Shown here piece after piece: positions 17,856 through 27,126 of a DNA stretch of 64,000 nucleotides. The position numbers were made by a program, and so were the translations under genes. Below the pieces are notes generated by a model that had not been told where the DNA came from, did no database searches, and saw only the letters and a list, made by a program, of their open reading frames with translations. This DNA comes from Pseudomonas nicosulfuronedens (GTDB lineage: Bacteria; Pseudomonadota; Gammaproteobacteria; Pseudomonadales; Pseudomonadaceae). Positions within the stretch are counted from its first letter, which is position 1. The number at the start of each line of letters is the position of its first letter. Location: positions 186,001 through 250,000 of the forward strand of contig NZ_SWDV01000005.1 in the NCBI RefSeq assembly GCF_005877905.1, in the 5' to 3' direction.

Positions 17856-20255
17856 TCAGAAGCCCGGACTGTAGCGCACGGTCAACATCAGGTTGCGCGG
17901 GTCGCCAAAACTGTTGGCCCCCCAACTGTTGCTGATGTTCTCGTAGTAGCGCTTGTCGAAGACGTTGTTCAGATTGGCCTGCAGCTGCCACTCCGTGGCC
18001 GGCTGGTACGCCAGCATGAGGTCGCTGACACTGTAGCCACCCTGCTTCACGCCGAAACTGGTGTAGGCGCTGCTCTGGGTGCGGAAGCCGCCGCCGACCG
18101 TCCAGCGCTCCAGTTCGCCGGGCAGTCGATAAGTGGTGAAGACCTTGAACAGGTTGTAGGGCGTGTCGCTGTCAAAGCGCTCGCCCTTCTCTGCCGAGTC
18201 GCTGGACTTGGTGTACTCGGCTCCGGCGTAGGTGTAGCCGGCGGACATCTGCCAGCCCGGCGCCAGTTCACCGCCCACTTCCAGCTCGACGCCCCGGGTA
18301 CGTACTTCGCCGCTGGCCTCGTAGCAGGCGCTGACTCCCGGCGCGCATTGTGCGGACGGCAGCGACTTGGCGAGGTTCTCCTGCACCAGCTGGAACAGCG
18401 CTGCGCTGGCATTGAGCGCCCCGCCGAAATACTCGCCCTTGATACCGGTTTCATAGTTGGTGCCGGTCACCGGCTCCAGCAGGCTGCCGCTCGCGCTCTG
18501 GGCGGCCTGGGGTTTGAAGATGCGGGTCCAGCTGGCGTAGACCGAATAGGTGTCGTCCAGGTCGTAGATGACCCCGGCATAGGGGGTGTACTCGCGAGTC
18601 GCCTTGTAGTCATCACCGAAGCTGTATTCGCCCGAATGGGTGAGCTGTTCGTACTCGTACCAGTCCAGGCGCGAGCCGAGGATCAGGTGCAGGTCATCGC
18701 GCAGGTTGAAGCGAGCCGTGGCGTAGGTGCTCGACTGCTGCTCGTGGCCATCGCGCGACCAGTTGTTGTCGATGGCCGGCTTGGGATAGGCCTTGGGGTC
18801 GAAGTGCTGCGGATCGACGATCACGTCCGAGTCAATGCCCGGGCCACCAGGACCATCATCGGTCTCGTCACGTCGCCAACTGGCGCCGACCACCAGTTCG
18901 TGGGTCGCGCCGAACAGGCTGAAAGGGCCGCTGGCATAGGTATCGACACTCTTCTGGGTGTGCTGGTAGGTGTAGCGGCCGATGTTCAGGTGGTAGGCGT
19001 CGTTCTCGTCGGTGTAGAGGCTGCCGCCGAGCATGTCCATGTCGCCGCGCAGCCAGGTCGCGTTGAGGCGCAGCTTCCAGTCATTGTCGAAACGATGCTC
19101 GACTTCGGCGAAAGCACTGCGGTTTTCCTTGTCCCAGTAGGTCCAGTCCGGCGCCGTGCGCGCGGAGCGGGAGAAGTCGAAGAAGCTGCCATCGGGTCGC
19201 GTGGGCAGACCATTCCAGTCGGCACCGGGATTGTCCTCGCGGTTGTACCAGGCCCCCAGCGTGAGGGTCGTGGCCTCGTTCAGGTCGTATTCGCCAATCC
19301 CGTAGAACAACTGGCGCTGGTTGCCATAGGCGTCGACGAAGCTGTTGCGATCCTGGTAGGCGCCGACGAACCGACCGCGCAAGTCGCCGCTGTCACTCAG
19401 CTTGCCGCTGACATCGACCTCGCCCCGGTAATCGTCCCAGCGTCCGACGCTGCCGGTGAGGGTCAGTTGCGGCGCCAAGGTCGGGCGCTTGCGCACCAGG
19501 TTGAGGGTGCCCGACGGGTTGCCCGCACCGACCATCAGGCCGGATGCGCCGCGCACCACTTCCACGTGGTCATACATGGCCAGCGTCGAAGTGCCGAGGG
19601 TGTCGCTGTCATACGCCACCGGCAGGCCGTCGATCATGATGCTGTCGATGGCCGCGCCACGGGAATAGAACTCCGGACGCTCGCCCCCGGTCTTGCGCAG
19701 GGTCAGGCCCGGCGTATAGGTGGCGATGTCTTCCAGCTTCTGCAGGTTCTGGTCGTCCATGCGTTGGCGACTGACCACGGTGACCGACTGCGGTGTTTCC
19801 CGCAGCGAAGTGGCCAGCTTGGTGCCCACGCTCATGTTTCCGGTGGTGTAGGAGCCGCTGTGCTCGGTGACTTCGCCCAACGCCCTCCCCAGCACCTGGG
19901 TCGAATCCATCTCCAGCACCGCATCCGACTGAGGCGCGGCCACCAGGAAGCTGCCATCGGCGGTCTGTTCCAGTCGCAGCCGGGTTCCCCGCAGCAATTG
20001 CCGCAGGGCCTGCTGCACACTCAGCTCGCCATCGAGCGCCGGTGCCTGCAGCCCGGCGGCGGCATCGGTGGCAAACAGGATGCGAGTGCCGGTCTGCCGC
20101 GCCAGCTCGTTGAGCGCCCTGTCCAGTGGTTGCGCCGGCAGCGAAAGCGCGTGGCGCACTTCCTGCGCGTGCAGGGTGGAGGCCAGCAACAGGCCGCCGG
20201 CCAGTAGCGAAAGGCGCGCGAAACCGCAGCGGCGCGAGGGTACTTTAGTGTCCAT
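17856..20255 (-). CDS. TonB-dependent siderophore receptor with STN signalling domain
   Basis: 799 residues, complete. It has a signal peptide ending near LHAQ, an STN domain at about 32-110 (interacts with FecR), plug domain (LATSLRETPQSVTVVSRQRMDDQNL; MIDGLPVAYDSDTLGTSTLAMYDHVEVVRGASGLM), and a 22-strand barrel ending in the terminal aromatic motif MLTVRYSPGF. GGGGAG precedes ATG 20255. The architecture matches ferripyoverdine/ferrioxamine-type receptors that also trigger surface signalling; the siderophore cannot be named from sequence. It is downstream of its FecR and sigma genes, and a candidate ECF promoter overlaps the FecR 3' end. Confidence 0.93.
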   Translation of the reverse strand: MDTKVPSRRCGFARLSLLAGGLLLASTLHAQEVRHALSLPAQPLDRALNELARQTGTRILFATDAAAGLQAPALDGELSVQQALRQLLRGTRLRLEQTADGSFLVAAPQSDAVLEMDSTQVLGRALGEVTEHSGSYTTGNMSVGTKLATSLRETPQSVTVVSRQRMDDQNLQKLEDIATYTPGLTLRKTGGERPEFYSRGAAIDSIMIDGLPVAYDSDTLGTSTLAMYDHVEVVRGASGLMVGAGNPSGTLNLVRKRPTLAPQLTLTGSVGRWDDYRGEVDVSGKLSDSGDLRGRFVGAYQDRNSFVDAYGNQRQLFYGIGEYDLNEATTLTLGAWYNREDNPGADWNGLPTRPDGSFFDFSRSARTAPDWTYWDKENRSAFAEVEHRFDNDWKLRLNATWLRGDMDMLGGSLYTDENDAYHLNIGRYTYQHTQKSVDTYASGPFSLFGATHELVVGASWRRDETDDGPGGPGIDSDVIVDPQHFDPKAYPKPAIDNNWSRDGHEQQSSTYATARFNLRDDLHLILGSRLDWYEYEQLTHSGEYSFGDDYKATREYTPYAGVIYDLDDTYSVYASWTRIFKPQAAQSASGSLLEPVTGTNYETGIKGEYFGGALNASAALFQLVQENLAKSLPSAQCAPGVSACYEASGEVRTRGVELEVGGELAPGWQMSAGYTYAGAEYTKSSDSAEKGERFDSDTPYNLFKVFTTYRLPGELERWTVGGGFRTQSSAYTSFGVKQGGYSVSDLMLAYQPATEWQLQANLNNVFDKRYYENISNSWGANSFGDPRNLMLTVRYSPGF

Positions 20256-20321
20256 TCAACTCCCCAGTGACACGATCAAATGACGTTCACAGGGATAGGC
20301 GGATGGCGAACCTGAATAGGT

Positions 20322-20346
20322 GACGTCGCGTCGCAACTTTTTTTCC
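20322..20346 (-). promoter_or_regulatory. Candidate ECF-sigma promoter of the receptor gene
   Basis: On the minus strand GGAAAA, 15 bp, then CGTC, just after the FecR stop and upstream of the receptor start. GGAAAW and CGTC are the usual -35 and -10 elements of FecI-type sigma factors. Confidence 0.45.
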
Positions 20347-20348
20347 GA

Positions 20349-21191
20349 TCAGCGCGCACTGACCTCGACGCTGCCGTCCGGCTGTCGACTCACCCTCACT
20401 GGCAGGATCGACGGCAGCAGATCGATCAGCGATTCCACCGCCCGGCTGTCGAACTCGCCCGACACACGCAGGCCGGCCACCCGTGGATCGCCCAGGCGGA
20501 TCGGTGCCGCGCGGTAACGCTGGATATCCGCCAGCACATCCTGCAAGGGCGTGCCGTCGAAACTGAGCTTGCCGTGCTGCCAGGCGATGGCACGCGCCGC
20601 GTCTGCCGTCTGCACCTGCCCCAGGCTCGAACGGGTGGCATTGATCTGCTGCCCCACCTCCAGACGCTGCTCCGGTGAACTCGAGCTGGATACTGCGACG
20701 GTGCCTTCGAGTACCGTCACCGAGACACCGCGCCGGTCGCTGCGCACGTTGAAGGCCGTACCGATATCCCGGACGGAAACGCCCTGGCTGCGCACGGTGA
20801 ATGGCTTCGGCCCATGTGCCACGGTGAAGGTCGCCTCCCCTTCCACCAGCTCGATCTGCCGGCTACGCAAGCGACTCTCGACGTGCAGGGTGGTGGCGCT
20901 GTTGAGCACGACCCGGCTGCCGTCTGCCAACCGCAGGCTCTCGCTCTGCCCGACCGACGTGCGCAACTCTTCGCTGCGCCAGGCCGGGTCGGCGAACCAC
21001 AGCCCCACACCCAGCGCCAGCACGGAAAGACTCCCCGACACAGCCTGCTTGCGCCGACGTTGCCGCGCACTGAAGGCCTTGGCTTCGGCGAGTAGCTCAC
21101 TGCGCGAAGGCACGCGCGCCTTGAGCGCCTGCTCGAAGGGCTCCAGCGGATCGCTGGCCTGGGGATTGTGCGGCGGCTCCTTGCGCATCAT
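20349..21191 (-). CDS. FecR-family anti-sigma/sensor protein
   Basis: 280 residues from ATG 21191, which overlaps the sigma stop as ATGA. It has a short N-terminal cytoplasmic region (residues 1-60), one membrane helix at about 65-80 (QAVSGSLSVLALGVGLWFA), and a periplasmic FecR domain with LRLADGSRVVLNSATTLHVES and GTAFNVRSDRRGVSVTVLEGTVAVS. The cytoplasmic part is shorter than the classic FecR-N and lacks the usual WLAxxP-type motif, so it belongs to the divergent FecR group paired with divergent sigmas. It relays signal from the downstream receptor. Confidence 0.88.
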   Translation of the reverse strand: MMRKEPPHNPQASDPLEPFEQALKARVPSRSELLAEAKAFSARQRRRKQAVSGSLSVLALGVGLWFADPAWRSEELRTSVGQSESLRLADGSRVVLNSATTLHVESRLRSRQIELVEGEATFTVAHGPKPFTVRSQGVSVRDIGTAFNVRSDRRGVSVTVLEGTVAVSSSSSPEQRLEVGQQINATRSSLGQVQTADAARAIAWQHGKLSFDGTPLQDVLADIQRYRAAPIRLGDPRVAGLRVSGEFDSRAVESLIDLLPSILPVRVSRQPDGSVEVSAR

Positions 21192-21730
21192 CGACCCGCC
21201 AGCGCTCGCCGCGCCGGCTCCCAATCGCGGGCGATCGCAGCCATGGCGCGGGAAAGATGCTTGCCGACCATGTTCAGGGTGATGCCCAGTTCGCGGGCAA
21301 TGTCCTGGCGGGGCATGTCATGGATGCGATGCAGCAGGAAGATCTGGCGCGCTCGCGCGGGCAGCGCCTCGATGATCGCGACCAACGCTTCCAACTGCTG
21401 CTCGAAGTCCAGCGCGCAGGCGCCATCCACCTCATGCACGTGCCAATCGGGCACCTCGGCGGACAACTCGAAATACGCGTTGCGGGTATGGTCCGCCCGG
21501 CTGCGATCGATGGCCTTGTTGAAAGAGGCGCGGCGCAGGAACGCCAGCGGCAACTTGATGGGCTCCTTTGGCGGTTTCTCCATCACCTGGACGCAGACGT
21601 CATGCACCACGTCGCGCGCGAACTGGCTGCCCTGAAAACGGCGGCGAATGTACTCGACGAGATCGTCGTAGTGCAGCGCCAGCGCGCCAATCAGCTCCGC
21701 GCCTGGAGGTACCCGGGTCATTGCATCCAT
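21188..21730 (-). CDS. ECF sigma factor (iron-starvation type)
   Basis: 180 residues from ATG 21730 (an in-frame GTG at 21736 is possible). Region 2 (HYDDLVEYIRRRFQGSQFARDVVHDVCVQVMEK) and region 4 (LPARARQIFLLHRIHDMPRQDIARELGITLNMVGKHLSRAMAAI) are clear. It is the first gene of the second sigma-FecR-receptor module and is translationally coupled to FecR. A Fur-like site lies immediately upstream, where Fur would also block ribosome-site transcription. It should activate the receptor gene 17856-20255. Confidence 0.9.
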   Translation of the reverse strand: MDAMTRVPPGAELIGALALHYDDLVEYIRRRFQGSQFARDVVHDVCVQVMEKPPKEPIKLPLAFLRRASFNKAIDRSRADHTRNAYFELSAEVPDWHVHEVDGACALDFEQQLEALVAIIEALPARARQIFLLHRIHDMPRQDIARELGITLNMVGKHLSRAMAAIARDWEPARRALAGR

Positions 21731-21738
21731 TGCCACTA

Positions 21739-21757
21739 AATGAGATTGAGTCGCATT
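21739..21757. promoter_or_regulatory. Fur-box-like palindrome
   Basis: AATGAGA-TTGAG-TCGCATT: seven-base arms matching at six positions, 9 bp upstream of the sigma-factor ATG. Confidence 0.55.
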
Positions 21758-21880
21758 ATATACAGCTCATCTCAAATGGCTAGCAGTGGCTGGCTGGAGC
21801 GCATGGGGCCAAATCCCCACGCTCGGACGCGACCTCAAGAGACAGCGTTTAGCGGACGCTCCAGCCCAGTGAGCTTGTCA

Positions 21881-21916
21881 GAATATATGGAAATACGTAT
21901 ATTCGATTTTCCATAT
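21881..21916. promoter_or_regulatory. ArsR operator candidate
   Basis: Two nested inverted repeats: GAATAT at 21881 with ATATTC at 21899, and ATATGGAAA at 21885 with TTTCCATAT at 21908. They end 14 bp before the arsR start, where an autoregulatory ArsR site is expected. Confidence 0.6.
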
Positions 21917-21930
21917 GTAATGGTCACCCC

Positions 21931-22278
21931 ATGATTACTCCACCCGAAGTCTTCAAGAGCCTGGCCGACGAGACTCGCGCTCGCGCCACCCTGCTCATCG
22001 CCAACCTCGGCGAGCTCTGTGTCTGCGAGCTGATGTGCGCCCTGGACGACAGCCAACCGAAGATCAGCCGCCACCTGGCACAACTGCGCGGCAGCGGCCT
22101 GCTGCTCGATCGCCGCCAGGGCCAGTGGGTGTATTACCGCCTCAATCCCGAACTGCCTGCCTGGGTACACGAGATGCTGCAGGTTACCCTGCTGGCCAAC
22201 GCGCAATGGTTGGCCGACAACACCCTCCGCCTGCAGAACATGGACGGCCGCCCCGTCCGTGACGCCGCCTGCTGCTGA
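21931..22278 (+). CDS. arsR: Arsenite-responsive repressor ArsR
   Basis: 115 residues. Winged HTH with the alpha-3 As(III)-binding motif ELCVCELM (Cys30 and Cys32), and the recognition region DDSQPKISRHLAQLRGSGLLLDRRQGQWVYYRL. It also ends in a CC pair. It represses the arsRBCH operon and releases DNA on binding arsenite. Nested palindromes lie directly upstream. arsB follows after 21 bp. Confidence 0.95.
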   Translation: MITPPEVFKSLADETRARATLLIANLGELCVCELMCALDDSQPKISRHLAQLRGSGLLLDRRQGQWVYYRLNPELPAWVHEMLQVTLLANAQWLADNTLRLQNMDGRPVRDAACC

Positions 22279-22299
22279 TCCTTTCCTAGCGAGTATCCA

Positions 22300-23583
22300 A
22301 TGCTGGTCGCCGTTGCTGTCTTCGTCTTCACCCTCGCTCTGGTCATCTGGCAACCCAAGGGCCTTGGCGTCGGCTGGAGCGCGGCCCTGGGGGCAATCAT
22401 CGCCCTGGCTGCCGGGGCGGTTTCCCTGCACGACATCCCGACCGTGTGGGCCATCGTCTGGAATGCCACCGCCACCTTCATCGCCGTCATCATCATCAGC
22501 CTGCTGCTGGATGAGGCCGGCTTCTTCGAGTGGGCGGCGCTGCATGTGGCGCGCTGGGCAAACGGCAGCGGTTATCGCCTGTTCGCCTTCTGCGTGCTGC
22601 TCGGGGCGGCCGTCTCGGCGCTCTTCGCCAACGATGGGGCTGCACTGATCCTTACCCCCATCGTCATGTCGATGCTCCTCGCCCTGCGCTTTTCACCCGC
22701 GGCGACCCTGGCCTTCGTCATGGCCGCCGGCTTCATCGCCGACACCGCCAGCCTGCCACTGGTGGTCTCCAACCTGGTGAACATCGTCTCGGCCGACTAC
22801 TTCGACCTGGGCTTCGCCGAATACGCCTCGGTGATGGTGCCAGTGAACCTCGCCAGCGTTGCCGCGACGCTGCTGGTTCTGTTCCTGTTCTTCCGCCGCG
22901 ATATTCCGAAGCAGTACGCGCTCGATGCACTGAAGGAGCCGAAGGCCGCCATTCACGATCGCGCCACCTTCGTGGTCGGCTGGTGGACGCTGCTGGTGCT
23001 GCTGATCGGGCTGTTCGCCGTGGAGCCGCTGGGCGTACCGGTCAGCGCCGTGGCTGCTGCCTGCGCGGCGATCCTGTTTACCGTCGCCGCGCGCGGGCAC
23101 CGCATCTCCAGCCGCCGAGTGCTGCGCGAAGCACCCTGGCAGGTGGTGATCTTCTCCCTCGGCATGTACCTGGTGGTGTACGGACTGAAGAATGCCGGCC
23201 TCACGGACTTCCTCACCCACCTGCTCGACCGTCTTGCCGGGCAGGGCCTGTGGAGCGCCGCCATCGGCACCGGCCTGCTCTCGGCGCTGCTGTCCTCGGT
23301 GATGAACAACATGCCCAGCGTGCTGGTGGGCGCCCTGTCGATCCAGGCCAGCGGCGCGGAAGGTCTGGTGCGCGAGGCGATGATCTACGCCAACGTGATC
23401 GGCTGCGACCTCGGCCCGAAGATCACTCCCATCGGCAGCCTTGCCACCTTGCTCTGGCTCCATGTGCTGGAGCGCAAGGGCTTGCGCATCACCTGGGGTT
23501 ACTACTTCAAGGTCGGCATCCTCCTGACCCTGCCCGTCCTGCTGATCACCCTTTCGGCCCTGGCCCTGCGCCTGAGCCTCTGA
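22300..23583 (+). CDS. arsB: Arsenite efflux pump ArsB
   Basis: 427 residues, about 12 membrane helices, beginning [32 protein letters not shown], as in Ars[17 protein letters not shown] and the late motif [28 protein letters not shown] are diagnostic. It exports arsenite/antimonite across the inner membrane. No arsA ATPase gene is present, so it works by proton-motive force. Confidence 0.96.
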   Translation: MLVAVAVFVFTLALVIWQPKGLGVGWSAALGAIIALAAGAVSLHDIPTVWAIVWNATATFIAVIIISLLLDEAGFFEWAALHVARWANGSGYRLFAFCVLLGAAVSALFANDGAALILTPIVMSMLLALRFSPAATLAFVMAAGFIADTASLPLVVSNLVNIVSADYFDLGFAEYASVMVPVNLASVAATLLVLFLFFRRDIPKQYALDALKEPKAAIHDRATFVVGWWTLLVLLIGLFAVEPLGVPVSAVAAACAAILFTVAARGHRISSRRVLREAPWQVVIFSLGMYLVVYGLKNAGLTDFLTHLLDRLAGQGLWSAAIGTGLLSALLSSVMNNMPSVLVGALSIQASGAEGLVREAMIYANVIGCDLGPKITPIGSLATLLWLHVLERKGLRITWGYYFKVGILLTLPVLLITLSALALRLSL

Positions 23584-23610
23584 CATCCGCCTTGAGCGGA
23601 GGAGCTCTCC

Positions 23611-24081
23611 ATGCGAGTCCTGTTCATGTGCACGGCCAACAGTTGCCGCAGCATCCTGTCCGAAGCGCTGTTCAACCACCTGGCGCCGGAAGGCTTCGAG
23701 GCGATCAGCTCCGGGAGCTTCCCCAGGGGCCAGGTACTGCCCCGCAGCCTCACCACCCTGGAGCAAGCCGGTATCTCCACTGCGGGCCTGAGCAGCAAAG
23801 GCAACGACGCCTTCGAAGGCAGCCCGCCGGACATCGTCATCACCGTCTGCGACAAGGCCGCCGGCGAAGCCTGCCCGGTGTACTTCGGTCCCGCGCTGAA
23901 ATCCCACTGGGGACTGGAAGACCCTTCCGAAGCGATGGGCGACGAGGCTGCCGTCAACGCCGCCTTCCGCGCCACGCTGGCCCGCATCGAGCAGCGCTGC
24001 AAAGCCTTCCTCGCCCTCTCCTTCGACACCCTCACCCGCGACGAGCTCAAGCGCGAGCTGGATCGCATCGGCTCGCTCTGA
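23611..24081 (+). CDS. arsC: Arsenate reductase ArsC (LMW-PTP, thioredoxin-coupled type)
   Basis: 156 residues. The catalytic loop CTANSCRS (Cys7, Cys12, Arg13) is the phosphatase-like CX5R; the usual Gly is replaced by Ala (CTGNSCRS in most relatives). The downstream pair in VCDKAAGEACPVYFG supplies the relay cysteines of the thioredoxin-coupled class. It reduces arsenate to arsenite for ArsB. GGAGGAG-type ribosome site; 27 bp after arsB. Confidence 0.94.
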   Translation: MRVLFMCTANSCRSILSEALFNHLAPEGFEAISSGSFPRGQVLPRSLTTLEQAGISTAGLSSKGNDAFEGSPPDIVITVCDKAAGEACPVYFGPALKSHWGLEDPSEAMGDEAAVNAAFRATLARIEQRCKAFLALSFDTLTRDELKRELDRIGSL

Positions 24082-24093
24082 GCAGGAGGAAAC

Positions 24094-24795
24094 ATGTCCG
24101 ATCAACTGCCCAACCTCGACCTTTCGCTGTTCGACCAGCCGCCAGCCGCAACTCGTACCAGCGACCACAAACCACGCATCCTGCTGATGTACGGATCGAC
24201 CCGTGAGCGCTCCTTCAGCCGCCTGCTGGTGGAGGAAGCCGCGCGCCTGCTGGAACACTTCGGCGCCGAGACGCGCCTCTTCAATCCTTCGGGCCTGCCG
24301 CTACCTGACGACGTGCCGGTGGAGCATCCCAAGGTGCAGGAACTGCGCGATCTGGTGCTGTGGTCGGAAGGCCAGGTGTGGTGCTCGCCGGAACGCCACG
24401 GAGCACTATCGGCCGTGTTCAAGGCGCAGATCGACTGGATTCCCCTGGCACTCGGCGCTGTCCGCCCAACGCAGGGCAAGACGCTGGCAGTAATGCAGGT
24501 TTGCGGCGGCTCGCAGTCGTTCAACGTGGTCAACCAGCTGCGCGTGCTCGGACGCTGGATGCGCATGTTCACCATCCCCAACCAGTCCTCGGTCCCCAAG
24601 GCCTACCTGGAGTTCGACGACGCCGGTCGCATGAAACCTTCGGCGTACTACGATCGTGTGGTCGACGTCATGGAGGAACTGGTGAAGTTCACCTGGCTAC
24701 TGCGTGATCGCCAGGACTTCCTGGTGGACCGTTATTCCGAGCGCAAGGAAAGCGCCGAGCAGCTCTCCGCCCGCGTGAACCAGCGCTCGATCTGA
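24094..24795 (+). CDS. arsH: Organoarsenical/NADPH-dependent FMN oxidoreductase ArsH
   Basis: 233 residues. The flavodoxin-like FMN site is [45 protein letters not shown] and [23 protein letters not shown] are ArsH hallmarks. The family oxidises trivalent methyl/aromatic arsenicals and has NADPH-dependent reductase activity. Last gene of arsRBCH, 12 bp after arsC, with AGGAGGAA in front. Confidence 0.95.
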   Translation: MSDQLPNLDLSLFDQPPAATRTSDHKPRILLMYGSTRERSFSRLLVEEAARLLEHFGAETRLFNPSGLPLPDDVPVEHPKVQELRDLVLWSEGQVWCSPERHGALSAVFKAQIDWIPLALGAVRPTQGKTLAVMQVCGGSQSFNVVNQLRVLGRWMRMFTIPNQSSVPKAYLEFDDAGRMKPSAYYDRVVDVMEELVKFTWLLRDRQDFLVDRYSERKESAEQLSARVNQRSI

Positions 24796-24797
24796 AG

Positions 24798-24851
24798 GCT
24801 ACCTGCTCGATACCCGTCTGCCGGCCAGCAGCGCGGGCACCGGCAGGTAGC
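24798..24851. terminator. Inverted repeat between convergent arsH and hydrolase genes
   Basis: Perfect nine-base arms GCTACCTGC / GCAGGTAGC separated by 36 bp of GC-rich sequence. The position between convergent genes suits a bidirectional terminator, though there is no T-run. Confidence 0.45.
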
Positions 24852-24866
24852 AGACTCCCCCGGCGC

Positions 24867-25640
24867 TCAATACCCGGTAGCCGCCTTCTCGATGGAGCGC
24901 GCCACCACCTCGGGGTGCGAGACCATGACCACATGGGACGCCCCGCTGACCACCTCGACGCCTTTCGCATGGGCGCGCTCTGCCATGAAGGCCATCGCCT
25001 GTGGCGGGATGTTGCGGTCCTGGTCGCCATAGACGAACCACGACGGAATCGCCGTCCAGGCAGCCGCGCCGGCCTTCTCGTTCAGCGCCGCTTCGGTGAC
25101 CGGCCGCTGCGCCGCTGCCATCAGCGCCGCTTCTCCGGCGGGGACATCGGCGGCGAACTGATCGTGAAACTTGTCCTGCTGGATGTACAGGTCCTTGCCA
25201 CCATCGACCAACGGCACTGGGGCGGCCAGGGTCGGGCCGAGTGTGCTGCCAGGGAACTTGCCGGCCAGCTCGGCGGCGCTCTCCCCCTTCTGCGGGGCGA
25301 ACGCGGCGACATAGACCAGCGCCTTGACGTTGGGCCGGTCACTGGCAGCCGCACTGATTACGTTGCCGCCGTAGGAATGGCCCACCAGCACCACCGGCCC
25401 CTTGACGCTGCCGACGATGTTGCCGATGTAGGCGCCATCGCTGGCCACCCCGCGCAAGGGGTTGGCGGCGGCGATCACGCTGTAGCCGTCTTTTTCCAGG
25501 ATACGGGTCACGCCATTCCAGCTGGAGGCATCGGCAAAGGCGCCGTGCACCAGCACCACCGTCGGTTTCATCGGCGCAGCGAAAGCGCTGCCGGCCAGCA
25601 GGCCGCTGGCGAGCGCCAGGGCGGTAAGGGTCTTCTTCAT
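24867..25640 (-). CDS. Exported alpha/beta-hydrolase
   Basis: 257 residues with signal peptide MKKTLTALALASGLLAGSAFA. The oxyanion region VLVHGAFADASSW, nucleophile elbow VGHSYGG, the acid in YGDQDRNIPP and catalytic His in GASHVVMVSHPE are all visible, as in EstC/salicylate-esterase-like hydrolases. It acts in the periplasm on an unknown ester or related substrate. AAGGAG precedes ATG 25640. It is the last gene of the probable operon starting at 29563, 89 bp after the SDR gene. Confidence 0.88.
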   Translation of the reverse strand: MKKTLTALALASGLLAGSAFAAPMKPTVVLVHGAFADASSWNGVTRILEKDGYSVIAAANPLRGVASDGAYIGNIVGSVKGPVVLVGHSYGGNVISAAASDRPNVKALVYVAAFAPQKGESAAELAGKFPGSTLGPTLAAPVPLVDGGKDLYIQQDKFHDQFAADVPAGEAALMAAAQRPVTEAALNEKAGAAAWTAIPSWFVYGDQDRNIPPQAMAFMAERAHAKGVEVVSGASHVVMVSHPEVVARSIEKAATGY

Positions 25641-25729
25641 CGTGGATCTCCTTGCTGAGGGATAAATGACTTGCGAATAAAAAGCCCCGCACGGTGGCTC
25701 GGGGGAATCTCAGACCGTGCAGGGAACGC

Positions 25730-26566
25730 TCATGCCGAGCGGGGAAAATCACTGGACTCGCTCAGCTCGCGCCACAGGCGCAGCTCGGCCAGTCGGGCCT
25801 TGTCAGCGTTTTCGATGGCCAGTACGGCGTCGGTGCCCAGGGCCAGGCGCAACGGCGGACGATCCATCCAGGCCACGGCGAGGATCGCCTGCGCGGCACG
25901 CTGTGGGTCGCCCGGCTGGTTGCCGTCGTAGGCCCGCTGCCGGCGCGCCACGGCGCCTACCACGGCGTCGTACTCGAGACGTCCTTCTGAAAGCCTCGTA
26001 GAGGCGCCGGCAAAGTCGGTACGCAGGCCGCCGGGTTCTATGATCGTCACCCGCACGCCGACCTGCGCCATCTCGCGCGCCAGCACTTCGGAAAATCCCT
26101 CGACGCCCCATTTCGCCGCCGAATAGGGCGCACGTCCCGGCGCACCGATGCGCCCGCCCACCGACGACAGCTGGATGATGTGGCCGCTGCGCTGCCGGCG
26201 CAGCACCGGAATTGCCGCCTTGGTGACGATGATGGTGCCGAACAGGTTGGTTTCGATCTCCCGGCGGAACTCCTCCAGCGAGGTGTCTTCCACCGAGTTG
26301 ATGTTGCCGAAGCCGGCGTTGTTGACCAGCACGTCGAGTCCGCCGAACTGCTCGACCATCTGCGCCATGGCGTCCTGCGCGGCACTTGGGTCGGTAACGT
26401 CCAAGGGCGCCAGACGCAATGTCTGCGGGTAGAGCCGGGCGAGGTCCGCCAGCGCGTCCGGGTCGCGGGCGGTAGCCAGCAGGCGGTGCCCGGCCTGCAG
26501 CACCGCCTCGGCCAGCGCCCGGCCCAGTCCGCGGGAACAACCGGTGATCAGCCATCGTTGGTTCAT
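25730..26566 (-). CDS. SDR family oxidoreductase
   Basis: 278 residues from ATG 26566 (GGGGAGG six bases before). Motifs: TGCSRGLG cofactor loop at 8-15, NNAG in VLVNNAGFG, Ser in IIQLSSVGG, and Tyr-x-x-x-Lys in YSAAKWG. The long C-terminal region is typical of the AKR-like/ketosteroid reductase group of SDRs that prefers NADP(H). It has no signal peptide, unlike its operon neighbours, so it acts in the cytoplasm. 45 bp after the cytochrome P460 gene. Confidence 0.9.
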   Translation of the reverse strand: MNQRWLITGCSRGLGRALAEAVLQAGHRLLATARDPDALADLARLYPQTLRLAPLDVTDPSAAQDAMAQMVEQFGGLDVLVNNAGFGNINSVEDTSLEEFRREIETNLFGTIIVTKAAIPVLRRQRSGHIIQLSSVGGRIGAPGRAPYSAAKWGVEGFSEVLAREMAQVGVRVTIIEPGGLRTDFAGASTRLSEGRLEYDAVVGAVARRQRAYDGNQPGDPQRAAQAILAVAWMDRPPLRLALGTDAVLAIENADKARLAELRLWRELSESSDFPRSA

Positions 26567-26611
26567 GGGAACCTCCCCTTCTCTCAAGGTGTAACGCTCA
26601 AGGTGCAGCTC

Positions 26612-27112
26612 TCAGGGTGCGTAGCGGGTAAAGACCAGGTCGTGGTCCTTCACCCGCGCCTGGTGGCAGGCCAAGCAGGTCTGGTGCTGCGCCTCGTCGG
26701 CGGGCTTGCCGTCGATGAAACGGGCGAAGCCCCACCCGCCGGTGGCCGCGTACTTCTTCGAGTCCTTGACCATGAACTGCACGGTAGTCGCGGCGCCGGG
26801 AATCGACGCGGGCTCGAATTCCGGCGACTGCACGTGCTTCCAGGCGAGCTTGGCCAGCACGCTGCCGTCGGGGAACGGCAAGGTGCCGGCTCGGTAGGCC
26901 TTCATCGCGATGTCGTTACCCAGCACGGCGCGCAACTCGTTCAGTGGCGCCGCCTCCTGGGCCGGCGCGATCAGTTGCCAGTTGCGGTAGCCCTCAGGCA
27001 TGCGCACCCCGTAGATCGGCGACGCGTCGCCGTCGGCCCTGACGCCCGTCGTCACGAGGAGGACGAATCCGGCCAGGACGATGCGACGCAGCGTGGTTCC
27101 GTTGCTATTCAT
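26612..27112 (-). CDS. Cytochrome P460-family protein
   Basis: 166 residues from ATG 27112 with signal peptide MNSNGTTLRRIVLAGFVLLVTTGVRA. The c-type heme site TCLACH is near the C-terminus, followed by VFTRY, and the N-terminal half has YGVRMPEGYRNWQLI and GTLPFPDGSVLAKLAWK, typical of the P460 family. It is periplasmic. Family members oxidise hydroxylamine or related nitrogen compounds, or serve as redox carriers; the activity here is unknown. It is 14 bp downstream of an exported hydrolase gene. Confidence 0.85.
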   Translation of the reverse strand: MNSNGTTLRRIVLAGFVLLVTTGVRADGDASPIYGVRMPEGYRNWQLIAPAQEAAPLNELRAVLGNDIAMKAYRAGTLPFPDGSVLAKLAWKHVQSPEFEPASIPGAATTVQFMVKDSKKYAATGGWGFARFIDGKPADEAQHQTCLACHQARVKDHDLVFTRYAP

Positions 27113-27126
27113 GGCGGATCTCCGGC

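Noticed and set aside
17598-20207. 869-codon open frame on the plus strand
   Set aside because: Antisense to the intact TonB receptor; no recognisable protein features.
22530-24258. Long open frames overlapping arsB and arsC on both strands
   Set aside because: Both are out of frame with well-conserved ArsB/ArsC and have low-complexity Arg/Gly or Gln/Asp composition.
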